Assembly: GCA_947629425.1 (NCBI GenBank)
Contig: CANRDR010000078.1
Span: 1 to 7,467 of the forward strand
Direction: 5' to 3'
DNA from: an uncultured Bacilli bacterium
GTDB lineage: Bacteria > Bacillota_I > Bacilli_A > RF39 > UBA660
DNA length: 7,467 bases
Positions 1 through 6,119 of this stretch are shown in pieces. Made by a program: the position numbers and the translations under genes. The notes under the pieces are model-generated. The model had not been told where the DNA came from. It ran no database searches and worked only from the letters and a program-made list of their open reading frames with translations. The stretch's first letter is position 1; the number at the start of each line of letters is the position of its first letter.

Positions 1-130
1 TAGGACGGATTCGCAACTTTGTTTTTTGGCTCCGGCGTATCGTAATTCTAACAGTGATAATGCATTCAATGTTAACAGTGCAGATATCAACAACAACAAT
101 GTAAACAATACTAACGCCGTTCGTCCCGCA
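1..130 (+). repeat. DGR template repeat (TR), left end possibly cut by window edge
   Basis: This non-coding repeat is the probable template copied by the DGR reverse transcriptase. Read in the frame starting at 35, it has 32 codons to 130, of which 12 are Asn (AAC or AAT). It ends in Asn-Ala-Val-Arg-Pro-Ala, a typical end of C-type-lectin-fold DGR variable regions. No codon in this stretch can become a stop by changing an adenine, a hallmark of DGR templates. It is homologous to the 3' part of the gene at 1972-3099: positions 35-49 are identical to 2923-2937, and 41 of 66 positions match without gaps over 35-100. It is visibly richer in G and C than the flanking DNA. The left boundary is unclear. 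Positions 7-18 resemble 2908-2919, but 19-31 is 13 extra bases with no counterpart, so the true TR may begin near 32 or may extend past the window edge. Confidence 0.82.
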
Positions 131-215
131 ATTTCAAATAAATTAATTAAATGGCTATTTCATAGTTTACTATAGTAGAAAGATGCCTACCTGAAACAAG
201 TATATTTCCTTGGTA

Positions 216-244
216 ATTCTCAACTATCATCCCTTTTTGAGAAT
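216..244 (+). other. 8-bp perfect hairpin in the TR-avd spacer
   Basis: ATTCTCAA at 216-223 pairs perfectly with TTGAGAAT at 237-244 around a 13-base loop that contains a CCC run. No T-tract follows, so it is not an intrinsic terminator. It lies about 85 bases after the end of the TR and is a candidate structural element of the DGR RNA. Confidence 0.45.
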
Positions 245-255
245 CCTAAATATTT

Positions 256-321
256 AAGTTGTATCAATAAATTGTGTTAGTAAAATAATTGAAAGGGCGA
301 TTTATTTAGATACAACTTTTT
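256..321 (+). terminator. Long interrupted hairpin plus T-run before avd (terminator or attenuator, or DGR RNA structure)
   Basis: AAGTTGTATC at 256-265 pairs perfectly with GATACAACTT at 309-318. After a two-base bulge (307-308) the helix continues with 266-272 pairing to 300-306, then a G.U pair and a G-C pair (273-274 with 298-299). The stem is about 19 pairs with a purine-rich loop. The right arm runs directly into five Ts (317-321), and the Shine-Dalgarno of the avd-like gene follows at 328-334. It could end the DGR RNA while allowing some read-through into avd-RT, or it could be a folded domain of that RNA. The perfect 10-bp outer stem with three G-C pairs is unlikely to be background alone. 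Confidence 0.5.
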
Positions 322-338
322 AATTATAAAGGAGAAAT

Positions 339-695
339 ATGAATAATAAATTTATATTAATTAATAAAGAACAACAATTATTAATATATTTAGAAAAATA
401 TATACTAACAAATATACCTAAAAATGAAATAACTATAAAAATAAAACTAAATGATGAAATATATAAATTAATAGAAAATACAATAAGATTTAATATAAAT
501 ATAGGTAATATAAAAAATAAATATATAAATGAAACTAAAGTAAATATAATGCTAATAGATTTTTATTTAAATATAATATATTCTAAAGAATTATGTATAA
601 AAAAAAGATACTTAAATAGTATAAAAATACTAACAGAAATAAAAAATATAATTTATAGTATTAGCAATAATGAAAACAAAAAAGAATTTATATAA
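339..695 (+). CDS. avd: Avd-like DGR accessory protein (four-helix bundle)
   Basis: This 118-residue, Lys/Asn/Ile-rich protein fits the accessory variability determinant family. In the studied DGRs that family forms a basic, barrel-like pentamer that binds the reverse transcriptase and the DGR RNA and is needed for mutagenic retrohoming. Visible features are a first helix with the family-like YLEKYILTNIPKNE stretch (residues 17-30), a second amphipathic helix (about 38-53), and two more helices (about 60-83 and 86-109) in the usual order. It has no Trp, signal peptide or membrane segment. The start is supported by AAAGGAG at 328-334, about 4 bases before the ATG. Its 3' end overlaps the reverse transcriptase gene by 26 bases, so the two are probably translated from one mRNA. 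The family is too divergent for recognition by motif alone; the assignment rests on length, helix pattern and position beside a DGR-type RT. Confidence 0.8.
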   Translation: MNNKFILINKEQQLLIYLEKYILTNIPKNEITIKIKLNDEIYKLIENTIRFNINIGNIKNKYINETKVNIMLIDFYLNIIYSKELCIKKRYLNSIKILTEIKNIIYSISNNENKKEFI

Positions 696-1779
696 TAATA
701 TATTAGATTATGATAAAACTTTAAGTGTATATTATAAAATAAAGAAAAATTTTAAGAATAAAAATAAATTATATTACTATAGTTTAAATTTAAATACAAA
801 TTTACTAAATATATTAATAAAATTAAAAAATAATAATTATAAATTTAATAAATATAATATTTTTTTTATAAACGAACCAAAATTAAGATTAATAATGAGT
901 GAAACTATAAATGATAAAATAGTAAATCATTTAATAGCAAAATATATATTATTAGATTCTTTAGAAACTAAATTAATAGATACTAATGTTGCAACTAGAA
1001 TAAATAAAGGTAGTAAATATGCATTTAATACTTTTATAAAATATATAAATAAATTAAATAATAATAAAGAAATATATATATTAAAATTAGATATAAAAAA
1101 ATATTTTTATAATATAGATCATAATATATTATTTAATATGATAAAAAGATATATAAAAGATGAAAAATCATTAAAAATAATAAAAGAAATAATAGATAGT
1201 ACTAATGAAAATTATATAAATGATAAAATAATAGAATTAAAAAATAATAAAATAAATTCTATAAAAAAATTAAATATAACAAATAAAGAAAAACAAATAA
1301 AAATAGAAGAAGTAGAAAAAATACCATTATATAAAAAAGGAAAAGGTTTACCTATAGGTAATTTAACAAGTCAAATACTTGCTATATTTTATTTAAATGA
1401 TATAGATCACTATATTAAAGAAAAATTAAAATTTAAATATTATATAAGATATATGGATGATTTATTAATAATAGATACAAATAAAGATAAATTAAAAAAA
1501 TCTTATAAATTAATAGAAAAAGAAATAAATAATATAAAATTAAGTTTAAATAATAAAAGTAATTTATATAAATTAAGTAATGGAATAGTATTTTTAGGAT
1601 ATAAATTTAAATTAAATAAAAGTAAATTAGAAATAAGATATAATAATAAAACAATAAGAAGAATAGAAAAGAAATTAAAAAATTTAAAAATATATAATAT
1701 TGAAAAATATAATAAAAGTTTAGGTAGCTATAAAGGTTATTTTAAATTATGTAATACTAATATAAAATTAACTTTTTAA
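670..1779 (+). CDS. DGR-type reverse transcriptase
   Basis: This 369-residue RNA-directed DNA polymerase would copy the template-repeat RNA into cDNA with errors opposite adenines. RT motifs occur in order: an RINKGSKYAF block (residues 110-119); motif A as LKLDIKKYF (138-146, catalytic Asp141); the DGR-typical GLPIGNLTSQ (226-235); catalytic YMDD (261-264, Asp263 and Asp264); FLGYKF (308-313); and a thumb motif SYKGYFK (353-359). There is no maturase, HNH endonuclease or retron feature, and the length fits stand-alone DGR RTs. A Lys-rich insertion of about 45 residues (about 175-222) separates motif A from the LPIG motif. Trp is absent and codon choice is extremely A-rich, as in the upstream gene. 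The start lies inside the avd-like gene in another frame and has no good Shine-Dalgarno, which points to translational coupling. An intrinsic terminator follows at 1791-1821. Confidence 0.93.
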   Translation: MKTKKNLYNNILDYDKTLSVYYKIKKNFKNKNKLYYYSLNLNTNLLNILIKLKNNNYKFNKYNIFFINEPKLRLIMSETINDKIVNHLIAKYILLDSLETKLIDTNVATRINKGSKYAFNTFIKYINKLNNNKEIYILKLDIKKYFYNIDHNILFNMIKRYIKDEKSLKIIKEIIDSTNENYINDKIIELKNNKINSIKKLNITNKEKQIKIEEVEKIPLYKKGKGLPIGNLTSQILAIFYLNDIDHYIKEKLKFKYYIRYMDDLLIIDTNKDKLKKSYKLIEKEINNIKLSLNNKSNLYKLSNGIVFLGYKFKLNKSKLEIRYNNKTIRRIEKKLKNLKIYNIEKYNKSLGSYKGYFKLCNTNIKLTF

Positions 1780-1790
1780 TATATATAATT

Positions 1791-1821
1791 AAGAAATACT
1801 TTAATAAAATATTTCTTTTTT
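1791..1821 (+). terminator. Rho-independent terminator after the RT gene
   Basis: AAGAAATA at 1791-1798 pairs perfectly with TATTTCTT at 1810-1817 around an 11-base loop, and the right arm runs into a T-tract (1816-1821). It starts 12 bases after the RT stop codon. The stem is AT-rich and therefore weak, but position and T-run are right for ending an avd-RT transcript. Confidence 0.6.
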
Positions 1822-1826
1822 GATAC

Positions 1827-1855
1827 TTGAAAGTAATAAATATTTGTAGTATTAT
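1827..1855 (+). promoter_or_regulatory. Sigma-A-type promoter for the DGR target gene
   Basis: A -35 box TTGAAA (1827-1832) and a -10 box TATTAT (1850-1855) are separated by exactly 17 bases. Transcription would start near 1862, just after the RT terminator, leaving a leader of about 110 bases before the target gene. Its presence suggests the target is transcribed separately from avd-RT. AT-rich DNA yields chance matches, but spacing and context are favourable. Confidence 0.5.
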
Positions 1856-1862
1856 CTAATTA

Positions 1863-1952
1863 GAGTAAGAAAGTACTCAATAAGAAAAAATTATATAGTT
1901 TATATCTTATGAAATATTTTAATGTAAGATATAGCTATAAATAAGATTTTTT
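1863..1952 (+). promoter_or_regulatory. Structured 5' leader of the target gene (small hairpin plus long hairpin with T6)
   Basis: The leader between the predicted promoter and the target gene holds a small hairpin (GAGTA 1863-1867 with TACTC 1874-1878). A long interrupted stem follows: TATATCTTA 1901-1909 pairs with TAAGATATA 1925-1933, TATAG 1894-1898 with CTATA 1935-1939, and AAAAAAT 1885-1891 with ATTTTTT 1946-1952. The final arm is six Ts, and the ribosome binding site AAAAGGTG (1959-1966) follows directly. This could be an attenuator or a translation-control leader. I recognise no known riboswitch class. The AT-rich pairs make part of the structure possible by chance. Confidence 0.4.
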
Positions 1953-1971
1953 ATATAGAAAAGGTGTTTAT

Positions 1972-3099
1972 ATGAAAAAAAGATATATAATAATATTAGT
2001 AATAATGATAGTATGTATATTAGGTATTATAAAGTTTACATATGGAAGATTTATGTATGAAAGTTCAGTTACAGGTAGTGTAGAAGTATTGCCAGTAAGT
2101 CAACCATTAGCAACATTAATATTAAAAAACGCAAAAGAATTTGGAGGTGTAGTTGCAGAAAGAACAAAACTAGAAACAAATTCTAATGAAACGAGTGAAA
2201 GAAAAGTATTAAAATTAGTAACAGATGATTATGGAAGTGGTTATTATTTTAGCGGAAATGTACAAGATAATTTCATAAATTTTGCAGGAAAATGCTGGAG
2301 GATAGTTAGAATACAAGGAGACAATTCAGTTAAAATAGTTTTAGATGATGACACACAAGAGTGTCAAAAAGCAACAGGTATGACAAGTTCAACATATGAA
2401 GGAGAGATAGCTGGGAGTATAGGCCAAGAGAATGCTTCTATAGGAGAAGCAATATATGGATTCAAAAATGATGAAAATAATGTACCTAGATTAGATTATA
2501 AAAACAATGAATCAGGAAAATTATCTAATGAAATTGGCGCTAAAGAAATGATAGATAGTTGGATAGATAAAATGTCAGAAGAAGATAAATTAAAATTAAA
2601 GGAAGAAGATTGGTGTGTAGGCAATCAAAATAAATGGTATTACATAAGGTCTGGAGGATGGACAGTGTCGGCATATGAAGGGTATTCCGAAACTTTGAGA
2701 AAAATATATAATAATGAAAAAATTGATTTAAGATGTGAATCTAGTGATAAAGTAAAAGATTTAGGAGGCCTATTAACAGCAGAAGAAGTGATTAAAGCAG
2801 GATATTCTTCTAATAATATTAAGGAGGATACGAGTAATGGCAGTGGATCTAATAGTTATTTATGGGTAAAATATCCGGGACTGAGTTATGTAGGGTTATA
2901 CAATTGGAGATTAGCAACCCCAGCGTATCGTAATTCTGACTATGATTATGCATTTATAGTAGTTGGTGGTGACTTAAAATATTTAGGTACCTCTTTCACA
3001 GCTTCTAATGCTATTCGACCAGCAGTTGTTTTAAAATCTAGCGTGAAAGTCATGGGTGATGGAACATCAACCAATCCATATGTTGTTGTTTCTGACTGA
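1972..3099 (+). CDS. DGR target: exported or membrane-anchored protein with C-terminal C-type-lectin-like variable region
   Basis: This 375-residue surface protein is the probable diversified target of the DGR. Residues 4-23 form an N-terminal membrane segment after MKKR, followed by a TYGRF segment; this resembles the signal anchors of many Firmicute surface proteins and leaves the rest outside the cell. The mid region has a GKCWRIVRI block (106-114) and further Cys residues (130, 215, 255), then a GLLTAEEVIKAGY block (266-278). The C-terminus holds NWRLATPAYRNS (311-322), SNAIRPAVVLKS (345-356) and a closing GDGTSTNPYVV (362-372). This layout is common in secreted proteins of gut Bacilli and in the C-type-lectin/FGE-like folds that carry DGR variable regions. 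The variable part is residues 318-351. Codon use is more GC-tolerant than in avd and RT. The ATG follows AAAAGGTG at 1959-1966 with 5-base spacing, and the gene stops at TGA. Its ligand is unknown. Confidence 0.8.
   Translation: MKKRYIIILVIMIVCILGIIKFTYGRFMYESSVTGSVEVLPVSQPLATLILKNAKEFGGVVAERTKLETNSNETSERKVLKLVTDDYGSGYYFSGNVQDNFINFAGKCWRIVRIQGDNSVKIVLDDDTQECQKATGMTSSTYEGEIAGSIGQENASIGEAIYGFKNDENNVPRLDYKNNESGKLSNEIGAKEMIDSWIDKMSEEDKLKLKEEDWCVGNQNKWYYIRSGGWTVSAYEGYSETLRKIYNNEKIDLRCESSDKVKDLGGLLTAEEVIKAGYSSNNIKEDTSNGSGSNSYLWVKYPGLSYVGLYNWRLATPAYRNSDYDYAFIVVGGDLKYLGTSFTASNAIRPAVVLKSSVKVMGDGTSTNPYVVVSD
2923..3024 (+). repeat. Variable region (VR) homologous to the template repeat
   Basis: This segment encodes residues 318-351 of the target protein and aligns with TR 35-130. 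The first 15 bases are identical (2923-2937). In the ungapped 66 bases (2923-2988) there are 25 mismatches. Fourteen fall on TR adenines (14 of 26 adenines changed), and 11 on other bases, of which nine are codon third positions. Asn or Ser codons of the TR become Asp323, Tyr324, Tyr326, Ile329, Val331, Gly332, Lys336, Tyr337, Leu338 and Gly339. The VR is 6 bases longer than the TR. The 3' anchor matches only 11 of 15 bases (3010-3024 against 116-130). The homology is clear, but this is not a freshly copied pair. A weaker extension upstream (2908-2919 with 7-18) is possible. Confidence 0.7.
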
Positions 3100-3132
3100 C
3101 AGATAATTTTAATTTAAGTCATATAAATAAAG

Positions 3133-3182
3133 AAAAAACAGTAAGAAAATGAGACTAGTAATTACTTTTTTTACTGTTTTTT
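3133..3182 (+). terminator. Strong terminator after the DGR target gene
   Basis: AAAAAACAGTAA at 3133-3144 pairs perfectly with TTACTGTTTTTT at 3171-3182. The stem extends inwards through a G.U pair and four A-T pairs (3145-3149 with 3166-3170) to about 17 pairs with a 16-base loop. The right arm supplies the T-tract, and the mirror-image A-tract means it could also work on the minus strand. It begins 33 bases after the target stop codon and closes the DGR region. Confidence 0.8.
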
Positions 3183-3238
3183 AAATATTAAAAATTAGTA
3201 TTCTTATGTAAATAAAATTATATTAAATAAAGTTAATC

Positions 3239-3292
3239 TTATATAAAGAATGATAAAACTATAACTTTTTTACTATTTTTATCTTTATATAA
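3239..3292. terminator. Possible terminator of the minus-strand ligase/polymerase gene
   Basis: TTATATAAAG at 3239-3248 pairs perfectly with CTTTATATAA at 3283-3292, with further pairing of 3253-3258 (ATAAAA) to 3277-3282 inside. It lies directly after the stop codon of the minus-strand gene (3293-3295) and between convergent genes. The stem is almost all A-T pairs and no clean T-tract follows on the minus strand, so function is uncertain. Confidence 0.4.
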
Positions 3293-4582
3293 TTAATCTT
3301 TTAATTTATATCTATTAGTAAGTAATGATGCAATAATAAAGAAATATGGTGCAACTCTTATCGCTCTAATATTAGCAAAAGCTTGTATAGAATAACATGT
3401 AAAAGTAAGAAATAATGCTATATAAATAGAATAATAAAATTTCTTATATTTTAATATATCTTTTATACTACTAAAAAATATATAAAGTAAAAATGATATA
3501 TAAGTAATACATGAAAATAAACCTTCAGTAACTAATATTTGTAAATATTCATTATGTGCTTTATCAACATTTCTTTTATTTTTAGGTGTAACTAGCGCTT
3601 TACCATCATAAGCATATCCAATACAATCTATACCTATACCATGTATAATATTTTTTGGAACTAATTTAATCATTTCTTTCCAAATAAAACCTCTTTCAGA
3701 ACCCCATATATTGCTAATTTTTAAACTAGATATTTCTTTAACATCATTTAAAGTATATTTATTTTCTTTTACAATATAATCATTTTTAATATAATTAAGA
3801 TTATAAAATATAAATATAATAAATATACATAATAAAGTCTTAATCATTACTAATAACATATTTTCATTAAATTTATCTTTTTTAGTTTTAAATAATACTA
3901 TTATTATATAAATTATTATAAAAATATAAAAACATACAAATGAAACCATAACACTACTAGTAACAGAATAAACTAAATATTGTAAAAATATAGTAGAAAG
4001 AATTAAATATAAATATTTTAATTTTTTTTCTTTAGTAAATATAAATAAACCAGTAGATAAACAATATACAAGTAAAGTATACGTTCCAAAAAAATTATAA
4101 TGTCCTGCTAATCCTTTATTTTTTACTAAAAATAACTTTTCTTGTAATTGAAATATAGATGAAAATAAAAATACTAAAATAATTCTTTTTTTATATTTAT
4201 TATTTTTAATAATAGATAAAGACGTAAATAAAATATAGTAACTTAATATCATTATTAAGCCTTCATTTCTTACATCGGCACCAATTAAACTAACTATAGG
4301 ATTTATAGAAAAAATCGTTGATATTATTGCAAATATAGTTAAAAGTATTATAAATATATCTAATATACTAAATTTATAATATTTATTTATAATAGTTAGT
4401 ATTATAAATAATAGATTTATTATATTAAGTATTCCAAATATTATTTCAAATTGTAATAAACTAAGTATTAATACTCTAGATACTAAATATGATAAAAATA
4501 TTAAAATTGGTATTAAAAAAGAATTATATATATATATTGCTTTTTCTATAGTATCAAATTTTAATTTAAATATTTTTTTCAT
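3293..4582 (-). CDS. O-antigen ligase / Wzy-like polymerase family membrane protein
   Basis: This 429-residue polytopic membrane protein has roughly ten or more hydrophobic segments spread over residues 20-265 and 350-422. The main soluble loop (about 266-350) sits before the last membrane segments, as in the Wzy_C/WaaL family. Family-like motifs are DVRNEGL (103-109), ERGFIWKEM (296-304), IIHGIGID (312-319) and DKAHNEYLQILVTEGL (340-355), the last with His343, the usual conserved His-Asn. Such enzymes polymerise undecaprenyl-linked oligosaccharides or transfer glycans to an acceptor on the outer face of the membrane. Without an outer membrane, capsule or wall-polymer polymerisation is likelier than LPS ligation. 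The start is supported by AGAGGT (4588-4593, minus strand), 5 bases before the ATG. It is divergent from the flippase gene, with which it probably shares a pathway. Polymerase and ligase cannot be told apart from sequence. Confidence 0.85.
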   Translation of the reverse strand: MKKIFKLKFDTIEKAIYIYNSFLIPILIFLSYLVSRVLILSLLQFEIIFGILNIINLLFIILTIINKYYKFSILDIFIILLTIFAIISTIFSINPIVSLIGADVRNEGLIMILSYYILFTSLSIIKNNKYKKRIILVFLFSSIFQLQEKLFLVKNKGLAGHYNFFGTYTLLVYCLSTGLFIFTKEKKLKYLYLILSTIFLQYLVYSVTSSVMVSFVCFYIFIIIYIIIVLFKTKKDKFNENMLLVMIKTLLCIFIIFIFYNLNYIKNDYIVKENKYTLNDVKEISSLKISNIWGSERGFIWKEMIKLVPKNIIHGIGIDCIGYAYDGKALVTPKNKRNVDKAHNEYLQILVTEGLFSCITYISFLLYIFFSSIKDILKYKKFYYSIYIALFLTFTCYSIQAFANIRAIRVAPYFFIIASLLTNRYKLKD

Positions 4583-4599
4583 AAACTACCTCTTTAATT

Positions 4600-4608
4600 A
4601 TTATAACA
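4600..4608 (-). promoter_or_regulatory. Extended -10 promoter for the minus-strand ligase/polymerase gene
   Basis: Read on the minus strand, the sequence is TGTTATAAT, a perfect extended -10 (TGn plus TATAAT). No good -35 is present at the usual distance (T-rich, near 4623-4629), which the extended -10 can offset. Transcription would begin near 4593, about 10 bases from the start codon. Confidence 0.6.
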
Positions 4609-4612
4609 TTAT

Positions 4613-4641
4613 TTGATATAAAATAAAAAATAGTTTATACT
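4613..4641 (+). promoter_or_regulatory. Sigma-A-type promoter for the flippase gene
   Basis: TTGATA (4613-4618) and TATACT (4636-4641) are separated by exactly 17 bases. The predicted start near 4648 gives a leader of only about 11 bases, in keeping with the weak Shine-Dalgarno before the ATG at 4659. It overlaps the upstream part of the divergent promoter, so the two may compete or be controlled together. Confidence 0.6.
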
Positions 4642-4658
4642 ATAAATTAAGTGATGTT

Positions 4659-6071
4659 ATGAATACTAAAAAGAATTATTTATATAATTTATTTTATCAA
4701 ATATTTATACTTATGTTTCCAATAATACTAACACCGTATACATCTAGAGTATTAGGTACAACTTCTATTGGAATATATTCATATATTTATACTATAGTAA
4801 CATATTTTATTATGTTTTCTAATTTAGGATGTAGTGAATTAGGTACAAGATTAGTTGCTAAAAACAAAGATAATAAAAAGAAATTAAGTAAAGTATTTTT
4901 TAGTGTATATTATATACAATTAATAATGACTATTATAATGAGTATTTTATATATTATATTTTCTATTCTTTTTTTAAAAGATAATTTATTAATAGCATTA
5001 ATAAAAGTAATATCAATATTTACAGTTATATTTGATGTAACATGGTTTTTTAATGGATTAGAAAAATTTAAAATTAATATATGGAAAAGAATATTTATTA
5101 AATTAACTACTTTAATATTAGTAATTATATTTGTAAAAGATAGTGCTGATTTATATAAATATGCAATTATATTATCAGTATGTAATTTATTATCTAATAT
5201 AATTTGGATTAAATATTTAAAAAAAGAAATTATTTATGTTAAAGTTAAACTAAAAGATATAATAAAAAATATAAAACCATCATTAATATTATTTGTACCA
5301 ATAATATCTAAAACTTTATATACTTCTATTGATAAATTAATGATAGCAAATATTAGTACAATGACTGAATTAGGTTTATATGAACAATCTGAAAAATTTA
5401 TGAGAATACCTTATGTGTTTTCTACATCTTTATCTAATACTATGAGTCCAAGAAATTCTAATTTAATATCTAAAAATAAAAATAATAAAGTAAAAGAAAA
5501 TATAGAAAAGTCATTTAAATTTATTATGTTTTTAGCATTTCCTATAGCTTTAGGTATAATTTTAGTATCAGATGAATTAATACCATTATTGTTAGGAAAA
5601 TCTTTTATAAAGTCTAGTTATATTTTAAAAATATTAATATTATCAACTATAGTTTATATTTTTACTAATATAATAAATAGTCAATATTTAATACCAAATG
5701 AATTAGATAAAACATATACAAAATCAATTTTAATAGGAACAATATTTAATATAATATTAAATATATTTTTAATAAAAAAATATGCTTCTATTGGAGCCGC
5801 TTATGCTACATTTATATCAGAATTTATTGTTTTAATATATCAATTTATAAATATTAGAAAAAGTTTACCATTATTAGAATATTTAAAAATATCATTAAAT
5901 TTTTTAATAAAAGCATTAATAATGTTTATAATATGTAGTTTAATAAATATATTTAAATTAAATAATATATTATCTATATTATTAAAAATTATATTAGGTA
6001 TTATAATATATTTATTATTAAATATTAAATTTATAAGAAAAGAGTTATTAATTTATAGATGTAATAGTTAG
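4659..6071 (+). CDS. Wzx-like polysaccharide/oligosaccharide flippase
   Basis: This 470-residue integral membrane protein has about 12-14 hydrophobic segments across its whole length and a Lys-rich short C-terminus. The N-terminal block NLFYQIFILMFPIILTPYTSRVLG (residues 10-33) followed by GIYSYIYT and NLGCSELGTRLVA is typical of the Wzx/RfbX polysaccharide transporters in the MOP superfamily. DKLMIANIST (225-234), LGLYEQSEKFMRIP (238-251) and IGAAYATFISE (377-387) fit the second half of the same fold. Such proteins move undecaprenyl-diphosphate-linked oligosaccharide repeat units from the inner to the outer face of the membrane. The divergent ligase/polymerase-family gene would act on the same units outside. 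The start is the ATG just after a weak GTGATG; an in-frame upstream alternative was not seen. The exact sugar substrate cannot be read from the sequence. Confidence 0.9.
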   Translation: MNTKKNYLYNLFYQIFILMFPIILTPYTSRVLGTTSIGIYSYIYTIVTYFIMFSNLGCSELGTRLVAKNKDNKKKLSKVFFSVYYIQLIMTIIMSILYIIFSILFLKDNLLIALIKVISIFTVIFDVTWFFNGLEKFKINIWKRIFIKLTTLILVIIFVKDSADLYKYAIILSVCNLLSNIIWIKYLKKEIIYVKVKLKDIIKNIKPSLILFVPIISKTLYTSIDKLMIANISTMTELGLYEQSEKFMRIPYVFSTSLSNTMSPRNSNLISKNKNNKVKENIEKSFKFIMFLAFPIALGIILVSDELIPLLLGKSFIKSSYILKILILSTIVYIFTNIINSQYLIPNELDKTYTKSILIGTIFNIILNIFLIKKYASIGAAYATFISEFIVLIYQFINIRKSLPLLEYLKISLNFLIKALIMFIICSLINIFKLNNILSILLKIILGIIIYLLLNIKFIRKELLIYRCNS

Positions 6072-6119
6072 TAATTTGAAATATATATATATTTATAATA
6101 TAATTTTTATATAAATTAT

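Larger units (their letters stand above)
131..338 (+). ncRNA. Structured spacer downstream of TR, probable 3' part of the DGR RNA
   Basis: This gene-free stretch links the TR to the Avd-like gene. It holds two clear inverted repeats: an 8-bp hairpin (216-223 with 237-244) and a long interrupted hairpin (256-318). In the Bordetella phage DGR, the sequence 3' of the TR is an essential structured RNA that binds RT-Avd and primes cDNA synthesis. I infer a similar role here from position and structure only. The 3' limit is unknown; the T-run at 317-321 is a natural candidate. A weak promoter-like pair (TTGTAT at 259-264, TAAAAT at 281-286, 16-base spacer) lies inside and could alternatively drive the downstream genes. 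Confidence 0.5.

Noticed and set aside
19..31. 13-base stretch in the TR absent from the VR, as an insertion
   Set aside because: The match to its left (7-18) is short and may be chance, so this may simply lie outside the true TR.
2..175. Open frame running from the window edge to TAG at 173-175, encoding an Asn-rich end with AVRPAIS
   Set aside because: It could be the end of an upstream target gene, but the AAY-rich, stop-proof composition and the neighbouring avd-RT pair fit a template repeat better. The tail after AVRPA resembles no known protein end. An upstream gene cannot be ruled out without more sequence.
670..1779. RT as part of a group II intron, retron or defence-type RT
   Set aside because: There is no maturase or endonuclease domain and no intron ends, no msr/msd-like inverted repeats with an effector gene, and the motifs and neighbours are of DGR type.
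3097..3099. TGA read as Trp (Mycoplasma-type code)
   Set aside because: The protein ends properly after the GDGTSTNPYVV block, all Trp codons used in the window are TGG, and a terminator follows soon after.
3133..3182. Hairpin as the cruciform that follows the VR in Bordetella-type DGRs
   Set aside because: It starts 109 bases after the VR end and beyond the stop codon, has a 16-base loop and a T-tract, and fits a normal terminator much better.
6079..6092. Alternating AT tract between flippase and transferase as a phase-variation repeat
   Set aside because: It is short, imperfect and in a genome full of such tracts; it is not within a promoter spacer or coding frame that I can identify.
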